64,000 nucleotides of DNA, from assembly GCA_022495005.1 (NCBI GenBank), contig JAGYXB010000157.1:434001-498000 (forward strand), written 5' to 3'. Positions 9,576-20,608 of the stretch are shown here, piece by piece. Source of the stretch: Rhyacophila brunnea (Eukaryota > Arthropoda > Insecta > Trichoptera > Rhyacophilidae). The position numbers and the translations under genes are program-made. The notes beneath the pieces were generated by a model. The model was not told the DNA's origin and ran no database searches. It saw only the letters and a list, made by a program, of their open reading frames with translations. Every line of letters starts with the position of its first letter. The stretch's first letter is position 1.

Positions 9576-11867
9576 GTCTTGGCGGATACAGATTGTAATG
9601 CACAGGTGAATGCTTGCGTTGATCCCCTTGTTCAGGAAGACGCTTACCATCCTGCTCTATTAGTTGAGTTGCCAATCAATTATCATAATTTTTCCAATAG
9701 TCGTCTTAGCGATAGCAATAATTTCAATTCTGTTAGCTCGGAAACTTTCTTTTTTAATAAATGCAATTTCTTCAAAGGCGACCTATTACAAATGTATTAT
9801 GAAATGCAGAGTATTGATTGGAATGCTTTATTTAGTACCGATGATATTAATAGTGCAATTGATGTTTTCTATGTAAATATTTATAGTGTATTTTCCAAGT
9901 CTTTTCCCATTAAGAAGTCTTCGGGTACTTCGCGCAGCTACCCTAAATGGTTCACTCATAGCATTAATAAATCCATTGACTTGAAAGCCATCTGTCATAA
10001 ACGATGGAAGCGCTCGAAGTGCCTAAATGATTATGGTGCTTTCTCCGATATGCGCAGAAGAGTTCATCGCGCCATTGACGCTGCTCACAAAGCGTACATT
10101 GAGAAAATTTCCTTGAATTTAACCTCAGACCCGAAAACTTTTTGGACGTATGTTAGGAGCTTACGTAACTCTTCTGCACAGTTATTGTCTATGTCTTTTA
10201 GGGGTAGTGTATTAAGTGGATATAAATCCATCGCTGATGGTTTTATTGAATATTTTAGGTCAGTTTATTCCACGATTCCACCAAAACTTCAACCTCAACC
10301 TGAATACTTTTCGTCTTCTTGGCCCATACTAAATATTGGTCCTCTGGATGAGTCAGATATGAAATATGCTTTCTCTAGACTATATCCGAAATCCTCAGTA
10401 GGTCCAGATGGCATTCCTCCATGGCTATTGAAAGGATGCAAAAAACTTTTAAGCGATCCTTTTTTGTATATTTTCAATCTATGTTTTAGTAAATCTACCT
10501 TCCCTGAATGTTGGAGCTTAACTCGTATACGACCAGTGTATAAAAATGGCTCGGTATCTGAAATAACTAACTTCCGACCAGTGGCTGTTCTTTCTGCACC
10601 GGTCAAACTATTTGAGTCCATTTTACATAAATATAATAATATACATGTGGATGGTCAGCTGACTGACGCTCAACATGGTTTTCGATCTACTCGATCAACA
10701 GTTACCAACCTCATGGAGTACACTGAATACATATCTCGTTCACTAGATAATCATTTTCAAGTTGATGCAATTTATACGGATATGTCAAAGGTTTTCGATC
10801 GAGTTGATCATGATATTCTTTTAAACTAAACTGAGTGCAGTAGGCGGATCTATTAATTTTGTAAATTTTTTCAAATCTTATTTTTCGCATCGTTGTCAAT
10901 ATGTCGAGTACGCTGGGTGTGCATCTGAAGTCTTTCAAACTCTTTCAGGTATTCCCAAAGGATCAAATCTTGGACCAATTATGTTCCTCATATTTGTCAA
11001 TGATATAGTTAAAGCCATGGATGGAGTAGAATTTTTACTTTTTGCGGATGATTTGAAATTATATGCACCGATTCGCAATGAGTTGGACTGTTGCATGTTA
11101 CAGAGAAATCTCTGTTCAATTGAAAGTTGGTGAAAAAAGAATAAATTAGAATTTAATACTGAAAAATGCTTTTTTATTACTTTTTCTAGGTCAAGAACTC
11201 CGATTAAATATAATTATATTATGTCAAAAAATTATTTAAAACGTCAATCTGAGGCGAAAGATCTTGGGATAATTTTTGATTCTTCATTATCCTTTCACTC
11301 GCATATAACTTCCACGGCTCTACGTGCGAGTAAGCTTTTAGGATTCATCATGCGACAATCCAAACCATTCAAGAATCCTAATGTATTACGTACACTCTAC
11401 GTATCATTAGTGCGTAGCATTCTTGAATATGGGTCGATTATCTGGTGTCCTTATGAGGTTTCCTATAAGCTTATTTTAGAACGCGTCCAGAAGAAATTTC
11501 TTCGATGTCTTTATTTTTAAACATTTAACTATTTTCCTTTCGATAATTCGTCAGATGATTATTTTCCGACTGCCTTTCTACAAGGCATGCTTACTTTTCA
11601 CTCTCTTGAATCTCGTCGGTCTCTTCTGCTGTTGAAACACTTTTGCCTGTTATCGCGAGGGATGGTTTCCAATCCCGGTGTCCAAATGAATTTGAATTTC
11701 CATGCGCCTGTCAATTACCTACGTGGTCGCAGTCATGATTTATTCTGGATTGGAACCGTTTCATCAGGCACCATTAGCGAGGGGTGCAAGACTAGTAAAT
11801 GCGCTCCCTAAAGACATAGACATTTTCAATGATGTACTTTGCATTTTATTTTTGAAACTGTATTTTT
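9576..11867 (+). pseudogene. LINE reverse transcriptase, inactivated
   Basis: A long open frame (to 10829) covers the linker and RT fingers: SSVGPDGIPPWLLK, a block with FRPVAVLSAPVKLFESIL, HGFRSTRSTVTNL and YTDMSKVFDRVDHDILL. A one-base insertion at about 10828 then shifts frame. RT continues with SGIPKGSNLGP and the catalytic FADD at about 11041-11052. Later stops follow W (about 11132) and LYF (about 11518), and another frameshift near 11770 precedes the end ARLVNALPKDIDIF. The RT core aspartates are present (TDMSK and FADD), so decay is recent enough to read every motif. The ATG just upstream of the frame belongs to the hAT insert, not to the LINE. Confidence 0.9.
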
Positions 11868-12116
11868 CTGTATAAAATTGCATATTTTCCGTTCTCAAAA
11901 ATTATATTTTTCTGTATTAAATTATACTTAAGTATGTTTTGATTATTTTTTTTTGTTATTATTATTGTTATTATATATATATTTCTTTTTCTATATTCTC
12001 ATCTCTCTTGTGAGGGGTAATGTTTGACTTATAATGTAAATCTCATGTTGTGTACGTCTTGAATTTAAATTTGTTATGTCCACAATGTTTTGTATTCTTA
12101 AATAAATAAATAAATT
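11868..12116 (+). other. LINE 3' UTR and AAAT-repeat tail
   Basis: Non-coding AT-rich sequence after the ORF2 stop, ending in tandem AAAT. The segment with GTGTACGTCTTGAATTTAAA and TGTCCACAAT recurs at about 12690-12735 (plus) and, inverted, at about 50930-50985, marking other copies of the same LINE family. Confidence 0.7.
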
Positions 12117-12201
12117 AGTCACAGATGTTCTCTGTTACATATCAGTTTATTTTTCTTCTGCATGTTTTTGAATTGCCTAAGTACTTATATTATTATATCT
12201 G

Positions 12202-12532
12202 TGGCTGTCATTGGATTTCTGTGACCCAGATCAAAATTAATTATATATTATCTATTAAACATTCATTTTTCACGTACAATCAGTCTGTACTTATCAAATA
12301 ATATAATAATAAAGAGAGAGAGCGGATCTGCGATTTCATAACATTACGAATTAATATTATTTCAACATAATATTATTATTATTGAACATGTCACTCGATT
12401 ACAAGTTTCCGTTAAAGACTCATCGCACCAAATTGCCGTTATATAATTTATTATATTACATCAATAATAATTGTACCTTTGTAGTTATCTGAAACAGTAA
12501 ATAAATTCTCGCCTCCTCCATCATCATCTACA
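12202..12532 (+). repeat. Probable partial LTR of the solo-LTR family
   Basis: Begins TGTGGCTGTCA and ends CATCATCATCTACA, resembling the ends of the two better copies at 18076-18566 and 54250-54816, and shares the ATGTCACTCGA block and an AATAAA-type signal. The middle is diverged and no matching flanking repeat is visible, so boundaries are tentative. Confidence 0.4.
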
Positions 12533-12619
12533 ATACCTACTTTCCGCCAAACCAAAAAACTATTCTATTTTGTACTTTTTGATATATTTTTTTCATTTTA
12601 GCCATTCACTGTTATTTTA

Positions 12620-12790
12620 AATACAAATATTGTAATATTAATGTAATATGTATTTAATAATATGTAATATATGAATTTCATGTTGTTTCTAAATGTCATG
12701 ATGTGAACGTCTTAAACTTATAATTTGTAATGTCCACAATATGTTTAAAAAAAATTGAAATATGTAAATATTGTAATATTAAAAAATTTT
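12620..12790 (+). repeat. LINE 3'-UTR fragment
   Basis: Contains GTGAACGTCTTAAACTTATA and TAATGTCCACAATATG, closely matching the 3' UTR of the LINE ending at 12116 and the inverted fragment at 50915-51095. Confidence 0.6.
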
Positions 12791-13258
12791 GAATGGTTTT
12801 TCTGACTCAAAACTTCTCAGTCTATATAATATATCTGTATTGAGTTCTAAAGGCATTGGTATTGTATTGACTTGAAATCTTCGATGTGAAATAATTATTT
12901 TTAAATAATGTCTCCACCATTCTACGGCAATATACATAATATTATGGTGCATTTAACAAAAATACCTTTTTTTTTATTTAACGGATAAATTTCCAAGATA
13001 TCAAAGTGCAATAACGCTGGACGGGTGCTTACAATAATTTACCAAGTGTGTCGCTTACGTTTTACCTAATTATGATAAAATTAACTGAATTGCTTAGAGT
13101 CATAACTCACATATTCCAAAAATCGAGTTTCGAGATAATCGCCAAGAACCATCAGAGCACTGTTTTATGTAATTAGAATAAAAATATTGAACTCCCTTGA
13201 AAATTACTGAGTGAATAAGTCGATTTACATTTTTTTAATGTATATAATACTTCTAAGG
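12791..13258. other. No supported gene
   Basis: AT-rich spacer with no recognised feature. Confidence 0.5.
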
Positions 13259-13361
13259 CAGGCGGCTCTCATGGTGCAGTGGGTAAGGCGCTGGCCTTAC
13301 TAACAACCACCTTGTACGAAAAAGCAAGGACATGATTATTAATAATTCTATAAAAAAAAAT
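13259..13361 (+). mobile_element. SINE family A, internally deleted copy
   Basis: The head GGCTCTCATGGTGCAGTGGG, with an A box closer to consensus than the full copy, runs through GGCGCTGGCCTT and then joins directly to ACTAACAACCACCTTG of the body. About 110 bp present in the copy at 5457-5645, including the B box, are missing. Tail and A-run are conserved. Confidence 0.75.
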
Positions 13362-14879
13362 ACTGCTAAGGCTTCAAACACACAGCAGACTATGAGAAAT
13401 AGAGCTCCCTGATTGGTTAGAAAGGCCTTGATGATTTGATATTTCATTGAAAAATGTGAGTTTTGACTTTTTATTACACCAACAGTCAACTTTATCAACG
13501 ATTTTCATATGGTTTAAAATGACTTTTGATAGCCAACTATTCTTCTCTATATAGATTAAGATGATACACCAGTGAAACGGCAAATAATTTTCAACTATAG
13601 GCGCGACGAAATTTTGGACTCGCTCGCATTCTGAGAGAGAACGTCGAACTAGAAATACGTCACTTTGTTTCGTGATGGCGACGGGCGTGTTAATTCTTAA
13701 ATCGTGTAAAGATGACTAAAAACGTTACCCATTTACTTTAAAAAGAAAACATGTCAATGAATATATTATTATTGTTACTAATAGAACAATAAACAGAACA
13801 TAAAATGGGCATATGTTGGATTTATATGACAAATTATATTTCGTTTGGCATACGTCATTTGCACCCGCAACTCGCAATCCGCGCATCGCCTAGCCATGAT
13901 TTTTTTAGACCGTGCCTCAACTAAGGTACAACCTTAATGTCTTTAGAATCACTTGATTTATTTAACTCAAAAATTACAAGTGAGTTATAAATAACTCTAG
14001 GCGACTCAACTAGTATTTATACATCTGAAGAGCTTCACTCATTACTTTAATATAACCAATCGGCTTGTTTGTTGTTATTAATCCATTTTTACGTATTTCG
14101 CTCCATTTTCTAATAGCTGATATTACGGCCAAATTAATAAAATAATGTATATGACTTAAGGGCCGAATTTCCCAGGGATATGTTGTATTGTTCCGCTAGA
14201 CCTTGTTTGTGGTTAGGGAAAAATAAATTACAAACGTTCAAAAATAGCACCGCAATTTAACATCCGCCCTATTATAATGAAACTATAGAAATATGTGCTT
14301 TTATAAGAATGAAAAATACTATTTAATTAACCGTTTCATTCATTTCTTTCAAATACATTATTTAAATATTAGATATTCTTATTTCAAATTATATAATATT
14401 AATTATGCGAGGAATTGCTATGTCCAAGAATGCTGTAAGTTATGTCACCAAATTATGGACAAGTCGCATGTTTTTGTAACCACTTAAAAGGACTCATTAA
14501 AACGCAATTAGTGACCATGTTGTGAGTCTGGTGAAATTTGGATCACGGGATACGTCGAGGATTCATGTAACAGATTGTATGTCTTTCCCGAAGGAGTTCA
14601 GTAATACACCTGATCAAACCGGAGGTTGTTACATGGATTACCTTACTGGACCCATCGTGGTTGAGCATTGTTATATTTCTAATACAGTTATTTTTTTGTA
14701 AGTTTGTTTTCATATGTTTTTGTGTGGTTTTAATTTTTTTTACCTTACGCCAAATTATGATTAGTCGGCTTCTTTCTATACATTGCATGATAATTTAAAC
14801 TACACGTCATTTCCTCACACAGTTTTAAGCTAATTTTTAATGAAAATGACAATGTATTTTGATATTGCCATCGGTTAAT
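13362..14879. other. No supported gene
   Basis: AT-rich with two slightly GC-richer patches (about 13600-13690 and 13855-13915). Frames at 14293-14487 and 14543-14788 have no recognisable product. Confidence 0.5.
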
Positions 14880-14881
14880 TG

Positions 14882-14995
14882 TATTGTTGTTAAATTTAAT
14901 AAAACGCATTTTTTTTTGTACTTATTCCACTTTAAATCAATAAATTAGGACCGGCTTCGTCCGCCTCAGAGGGACATTTTCAACTAAATACATTG
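14882..14995 (+). repeat. Single arm of the long-TIR family at 38450
   Basis: Shares TTTAATAAAACGC, TACTTATTCCACTTTAAATC and the GC-rich block CGTCCGCCTCAGAGGGACAT with both arms of the 38450-38789 element. Only one arm is present here. Confidence 0.65.
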
Positions 14996-15148
14996 TTTTT
15001 AAATAATGTTTATCAAACAAAATCCAAAGCGACAGAAATAATATAACAATATAGATACATAAATCATACGTCTAATAATACCTTCCCAATAACAAATTAA
15101 TTTAAAATTAATGAGGTTGGACAATAATATTTCATACTATGTACATCA

Positions 15149-15454
15149 GTGGGTCTATTCTATACTTATCGAACACTAAATTGATAAATAGTATCAAACT
15201 TAGGGTAGGTTTGTATCAAAATATTAGCACTTATTGTAACAATTACACGAAGCTGGTTTTATTGTTGCAATAAGTGTGATATTTTAACAGCAGCAAGATA
15301 GGTGCTGTTAAAATATAGCACTTATTGCAACAATAAAAACCAACTTCGTGTAATTGTTACAATAAGTGCTAATATTTTGATACAAACCTACCCTAAGTTT
15401 GATAATATTATCACTTTATCACTTTAGCGGTCGATAAGCATAGAATAGACCCAC
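15149..15454. repeat. 306-bp near-perfect palindrome
   Basis: The two halves are inverted copies over almost 150 bp each, around a loop of about 10 nt (GCAAGATAGG, centre near 15296). The outer end is GTGGGTCTATTCTAT on the left and its complement on the right; an ACACGAAG/CTTCGTGT pair lies inside each arm. Differences are a few substitutions plus a short extra AATATTATCACTTTATCACT-like stretch in the right arm. No coding frame. It is probably a foldback MITE; a long-hairpin RNA source is possible. Confidence 0.85.
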
Positions 15455-15669
15455 AGGGGCACTAAACAAAATATTTTAAAATATTAACAAAACACAAAAT
15501 ATGAAACAACCAACAACTTAAAATAGCATTAATATTAACAAATATTTATGATTAGTCAAAACGAAAAACAAAACAAAAGACAAAACAAAATAAAAGAAAA
15601 AACAAATCGGTTAATTAGATAAGGAAACAGACAAGGATTTATAATATCATAGAGTTTGCTATACATAGC

Positions 15670-15880
15670 TCCAAAAAGGGACAATCGCTGTACAAATCTA
15701 GTTATCTAATGGTACTCAAGAGGTACAAAACGTCCGCAGGGTAGACCTAGATAAAATGATTAAGTTCTGCGGAAGTACATTGCAACGCAACGCATAGAGC
15801 CGAGATAAGTGAAGATAGCTTGGAGAGGCCTTCATCCAGAAATGGATAGATTTAGGCTGATGGCACTTTCCTAAAATAAT
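15670..15880 (+). pseudogene. RTE-like LINE 3' end fragment
   Basis: Nucleotide-level match to the 3' end at 28780-28967: a GTAGACCTA block, a TTCTGCGGAAGTAC block, GCAACGCAACGCA, and GGATAGATTTAGGCTGATG at the stop. The encoded end reads RWIDLG in the better copies. Stops and indels are present. Confidence 0.65.
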
Positions 15881-16496
15881 AATTAGGCTTCAAAATCATG
15901 ATACAGTGTGACTGGCTTTTACATTATTTTCTTATTAATCCATTCTGTGGTTGCAACGTTGAAAGATGATTAACTCAAAATAAATGAATTGTAAAATCTT
16001 TTAACTAGAGTTAGGATTTTTTGTTAAAATAAAAATTTATATTCATAATGTACAATGATTATTTTATTCGAAGTATGTATAGTACGTACATATAATATTA
16101 TGTTTTATTTATCACTAAATAATATGTTACTAACTTAGGTATTATTTTCCAAACTTTCCCTTCTTGGTTATAAAATATACAACTTGTTACCAATACTGGC
16201 TAGCTTGTATTTTTTAAAATACTATTTGAGCGAGCCATCTTTTTTGTGCTATTTGTCTTCTGAATTCATGATATTATTATTGTTCTGAAAAATATTTTTT
16301 TCTTTGTCATCAACACCTGTTTGAAAACAATTCAAACAAAGTGACAGTTCTATTATTTTCGTTTGATACACAAAGACACGACCATTCTACGAAAAGCTTT
16401 TTGATAAAAATATTTATAATGCCAATTTGTATTTGTCTATAAAAATATGAAATAAGCACTTAAAAATGAAGTACATATTACATGTCATTTATGTTA
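15881..16496. other. No supported gene
   Basis: AT-rich spacer. Confidence 0.5.
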
Positions 16497-16660
16497 CTTA
16501 AGGGGGAACATGCTCAGCGTAGGTCAAAATGGAGCTTTTATTGCATTTTCAAATCATGATCCTGGACATTCCTTAAACGTTGTAGATAATCTATTTATAT
16601 AATTTGAAGCCTTATTATCCTTTATATTTATTTTAAACATTTGATGACTGCATAAAGTAT
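16497..16660 (+). repeat. Dispersed repeat E, copy 1
   Basis: Shares GTAGGTCAAAATGGAGCTTT, a GGACATTCCTTAAACGTTGT-like block and AAGCCTTATTATC with an inverted copy at 22740-22910. The outer end is TTAAGG. Superfamily unknown. Confidence 0.6.
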
Positions 16661-16974
16661 TTTTATTACATAAAATAATATTCTTTTAAACCTCTCGCTC
16701 TAATGTTTTATAATATAGTCATATTTCAGTATATAAATTTAATGTGCAGTGGTGTTAAGATTTTTTACGTTTATTACTTACGTTTATTAAACTTTTCTTG
16801 TCGTGGAAATATATTTCCACAAAGTATATTATAAGCATCGGATCGTATCCGTGTATACCGTACACTTACACTTACAAATTTAGGGAAACTATATTTTCAT
16901 GAACAATAATCATAAGTTTAGTATGGCATACGGATCTAAAACGCATACGGTTTTAGTCCATGGATGGCCTCTTA
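16661..16974. other. No supported gene
   Basis: AT-rich spacer with no recognised feature. Confidence 0.5.
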
Positions 16975-17427
16975 GCTTCTAACATATCAATTGTACGTAA
17001 AACATTTCACTATGGCGCAGTTTACCGTGAGCTTTCTTATCGGAAAGAGATGACTGTATACGTATGACCGTAAGTCCGATATTATGGAACAATGAAGTTC
17101 GTTCGACAAAGGTTAAACAAAAAAACATTTTAAATCATATTAAAACCTCTGTTCTCTAGACTAGTATGCCGTCTATTTATCGAAAAAATTCAAAAACTCG
17201 TAGGTCACGTGGTTTCAAACATGAAATTGAAACCTCGTATTTCACAGCCAGTGTTTGCAGATTCTTCGATTAGAGAGGTGTTTCAAATATTGTTTTTATT
17301 ACGTTTCTTTCCCCTCAATATTCTTCTCAAACAGACTTACGAAGTTTTAATAGTAATGTGACTATTTATATATATTTGGGATACAAAATTTTATGATACT
17401 GTGAACTGCATACGTACAAGTTTCCAG
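16975..17427. mobile_element. MULE-like MITE, subfamily 2, copy
   Basis: Left part has TTGTACGTAAAACATTTCAC and CTTATCGGAAAGAGATGAC; right part ends GAACTGCATACGTACAAG followed by TTTCCAG. The same order occurs at 36235-36651 and, inverted, at 61571-61992, and the ends match the elements at 1848 and 6269. I could not find a clean target repeat for this copy. Confidence 0.6.
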
Positions 17428-18071
17428 ACCAGAATTAAGCTAGTTTTACATTAAGATTATCAAGATTATGTATGTGTGATATTTTATATTACTGGGATAT
17501 ACATGTTTTTATTTTCCTTGTAAGTACATTAATTCTATGTTAATGTGCTCTGTTTTGCAAGTGTATAAAACCCCTCATTACCACAGTCGTTTCAAAGAAA
17601 ATTTTAAATGTTTTATGTTATTTTTGCACAAAGCACGTGTTATTAGGGGGATGTGTGTTTTTATATTGCCAAATTAAAAAGATACGTGAGAACGGAGATT
17701 AAGGATTAAGAGATTAAATTTGCTTTAAATGCGTTACGGACCAACATATATTAACGTGCGGCATTATCGTAAGATTTTACACCCTCGTAAACTGTTTATG
17801 CATACGCCAATGGACTTGAACAATTTTAAAGATAATTTTAATCAAAGTAATGCAAGATAAAATATTATTGAGTAATTTATATCTATTTATGTAACACCCT
17901 GTGACGGAGTAGTGATAGAACCTTAATATTTCCTTAGTTAGAAGCCGATTTGAGAGTATGTCGATTGTTTGGGCCCCGCATCAGTTAAGAAACGACATTA
18001 TTATAGAGCGAGTTCAAAATAATTTTTTGAGACTCCTTTAATGTATGAATACTATCCGTGGCTTTCCCTTA
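17428..18071. other. No supported gene
   Basis: AT-rich spacer. Confidence 0.5.
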
Positions 18072-18075
18072 GGTA

Positions 18076-18566
18076 TGTAGCTGTAGTATAGTAGCGATCA
18101 AATATCTATTTTTTAATGTATCAAATTATTCTGCAATAAAAGATTCCCAGCGAATCATATTCCAGTACACAACTCTTAGCTGGATCAGCAGATTGATTGG
18201 CGATATTAAAAACGGTATCGCAATGAATAATTAGCCAAATAATCATTTCCCATAGTATCATATTTTCTTATGACTGTAATAATAAATAAAATTTCACAAG
18301 CTACTCGAATTTAATCTGCTGATTCCTGTAAGATAATTATGTACTAGAATATAATGTTATTGTATTACTTTTGATTGTATAAATAACGAATATTGATTTA
18401 TCTAAATGTCACTCAAATCAAAGTACCTGGCTCCTAACTATCTCAGTAGATTATATGTACTGTCATTGTATATATATTATACTATTGTATCGATCGTTAC
18501 GCTGCTAATAAAACTCACCCCTGCTACATCTTAGACTTCATCATCATCATCCTACATCCCCCCACA
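18076..18566 (+). mobile_element. Solo LTR, copy 1 (4-bp TSD GGTA)
   Basis: A 491-bp sequence starting TGTAGCTGTAG and ending CCCCCCACA (TG...CA), flanked by GGTA at 18072-18075 and 18567-18570. It has an AATAAA signal at about 18507. A homologous sequence at 54250-54816 has the same start and its own 4-bp flanking repeat. No internal retroelement genes adjoin, so recombination between LTRs is the likely history. Confidence 0.7.
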
Positions 18567-18654
18567 GGTATTTTTACATACTGTAGTTTTTATAAGATAT
18601 ATATACTTAACCATGCATTTTTTCGACTTATTTCTTCTTCTTCTTGGTCGTACA

Positions 18655-18910
18655 CTCATAGCTGAGGATCGTGACCACTTTTTAATTTTGCCATCTTTTG
18701 AGCGACCAAGACTTTCCATCTTTCTCGATCTTCCGCTTCTCTCAGGGCAGAAAGAATGGTGCCCCCAGTCAGCTCTTTCCCTGGTTCACTCCAGCACGTC
18801 AGCGCTCTTCCTCTGTCTTCCTTGGAGGCCACCCTAAATCACCAGTCTCTCCAAGTTATCTGATCCGCGCCGGACAATATGTTCAAAAAACTGTAGAATG
18901 CGTCTTAGAC
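18655..18910 (-). pseudogene. RTE-like LINE C-terminal fragment
   Basis: Minus-strand translation gives LTGGTILSALREAEDRE and then a KSLVAQK-like segment ending in GHDPQL and a stop. A RWSDQ...L...ALREAEDR-W...GHDP ending is a conserved LINE ORF2 terminus. Upstream on the minus strand a C-V-L-D/F-F-E block is also visible. A sister fragment is at 33100-33340. Frames shift at least twice. Confidence 0.65.
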
Positions 18911-18954
18911 ATACTGTCGAAAGCCGACTTATTTACAGCGTTAATAAAACTTAG

Positions 18955-19130
18955 CCATTCTTGTTAATATTGACCTGTTTATCCCTGATAACTTTCTTAG
19001 AAATCGGTAGCGTCAGTTGTTTGTTCTCCCAAGGCGCAGAACTAAACTGCCATTGATAATACCCATTGGGAGTTTAATAACTTTGTCCAACCAATTCACT
19101 TCAGTTGTTGATATATTCCACCTATGATGA
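18955..19130 (+). pseudogene. LINE C-terminal fragment
   Basis: Reads LFIPDNFLRNR, then LFVLPRRRTKLPLIIPIG and SVVDIFHL. It is the same tail as at 51560-51800 (minus) and 1390-1509. One in-frame stop. It is adjacent to, but in opposite orientation from, the RTE-like fragment at 18655-18910. Confidence 0.65.
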
Positions 19131-20205
19131 GTATAATAGGTAGACGTTGTTTAATTAATTCTTAAAATATTGAGTACATACTTAGCTCATTTGGTATACT
19201 TCCATTCATTTAATTTATAATTATTATTCTTGTTCATATTATTTAATCTCTATAAACACTGCAGAATAATTCTGGCCTTGAGTCAACTACAAACAAGAAT
19301 TGCAGACAATAACTGCATCTTATACATTATAGAAAATATAACAAACCGTCGAAGGATGTTCTAATTTAACATAAGTATTGTTTTTCTATACAACTTTCAA
19401 AGCCTCTCAAAACCTTGCGTAGTTTGTACATTTTCATGAACTTAGTATACTTTCATAACATTATTGTTTGGGCTTCATTACCTACTGTTATGTAATGTTG
19501 AAGTTCTGTTCACAGTTTTAATTAGTAACACTATTGTTTTGAATTACTTATACATTTTAATTATAATTCCTAAAAAAAATACTTTAATTACTAATAATAC
19601 TTGTTTTTATAATTTTAATCAATAGATAAATCTACCTCATTTCTTATCTCTAACGAAAAAAATATGTTCGCAAAAAAAAACAAAACTTTGTCTATTTATC
19701 CAAGCTTATCACGCCAAACTTTTTCCATGGAGAGGCAAAAAGTTCAATTTCATTTAATTATAAAACCTTTCTGAAAAAAAATCTTAATTCAACATTAAGC
19801 GCCATTTATTTTCCCACCACGAAAAGCCTATTTTGTTAACGAATAATTTTAACTTTTCGCTGCGTCTGTGAAAATTAAAACATCAAAAGCGATATCTTTC
19901 GCTCTGCTAAAAGGCTGTACCGGGCAACCCTTTTTATTTCGTTTTGTAAATTAAATTTTCATCACAGAACACTTTAATTTGAAGCGAGACTTTTTGATCG
20001 TTTCGAAATAATAACAATCATTGGTCAAATATCAGAATTTTCTATTATTATTTTATTTTTAATTTAAAATGTGTCTATTTCTCTTCCAACACTCGTGACG
20101 ATATCACTTCTTGCTCTCTTCAAGGCATCTTTTCCAGTCTGAACTATCATACGCAATCCAGAATTCTGATCCATCACGCATTCTTAGCTACGTAATCAAT
20201 ATGGG
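19131..20205. other. No supported gene
   Basis: AT-rich sequence; nothing recognised. Confidence 0.5.
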
Positions 20206-20317
20206 TACACTGGTATGATCACGTTACGAATAGTCAAGTTTGTAGGTAGACACGTCAGTCTTCGTGAGAAATATGATCATAAAAATAGACGTTTTACGTG
20301 GCTAGTATATGAGCAAC
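20206..20317 (+). pseudogene. Short LINE C-terminal scrap
   Basis: Contains a frame ending RRFTWLA, like RRFTWLGRVL at about 31556-31585. It is cut off on its right side by the hAT-like MITE that starts at 20318. Confidence 0.4.
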
Positions 20318-20608
20318 CAATGATAAAGGGTGGAGGTAAGCTATTAAGATTCGACATTATTAGTGGGTACTAAACTTTATCAGTCAAACGTATTTATTTT
20401 TATTGAACTAAGACTACAATGAGTTATATAGTGTTTGTTAGTTTTTTTATAATTCAATTACTTTTGCCTAATCCAAGCCATAGTAGAAAATAGTTAAAAA
20501 ATATTCTTCTATCTATAAAATATCTATAATTATGACATTAAATCATACATAATTTTAGATATTTTATGGATAAAAGAATATTTTTATCGATTATAGTATG
20601 GTATAGGC

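Larger units (their letters stand above)
8049..12116 (+). mobile_element. Jockey/CR1-like LINE, 5'-truncated, with nested hAT insert
   Basis: A non-LTR retrotransposon with an endonuclease part (8079-8440), reverse transcriptase and C-terminal region (9576-11867), a 3' UTR, and a tail of AAAT repeats ending near 12116. It is interrupted at 8441-9575 by a hAT-type element. Removing the insert and one 8-bp repeat restores the frame across LDLVLADTDCNA. ORF1 and the N-terminal endonuclease are missing, consistent with 5' truncation at insertion. A minus-strand copy of the C-terminus with the same tail is at 23250-23580, and 3'-UTR fragments occur at about 12620-12790 (plus) and 50915-51095 (minus). 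Clade is inferred from the RT motifs and tail. Confidence 0.85.

Noticed and set aside
10295..10621. Minus-strand frame of 108 codons
   Set aside because: It is antisense to the LINE reverse transcriptase.
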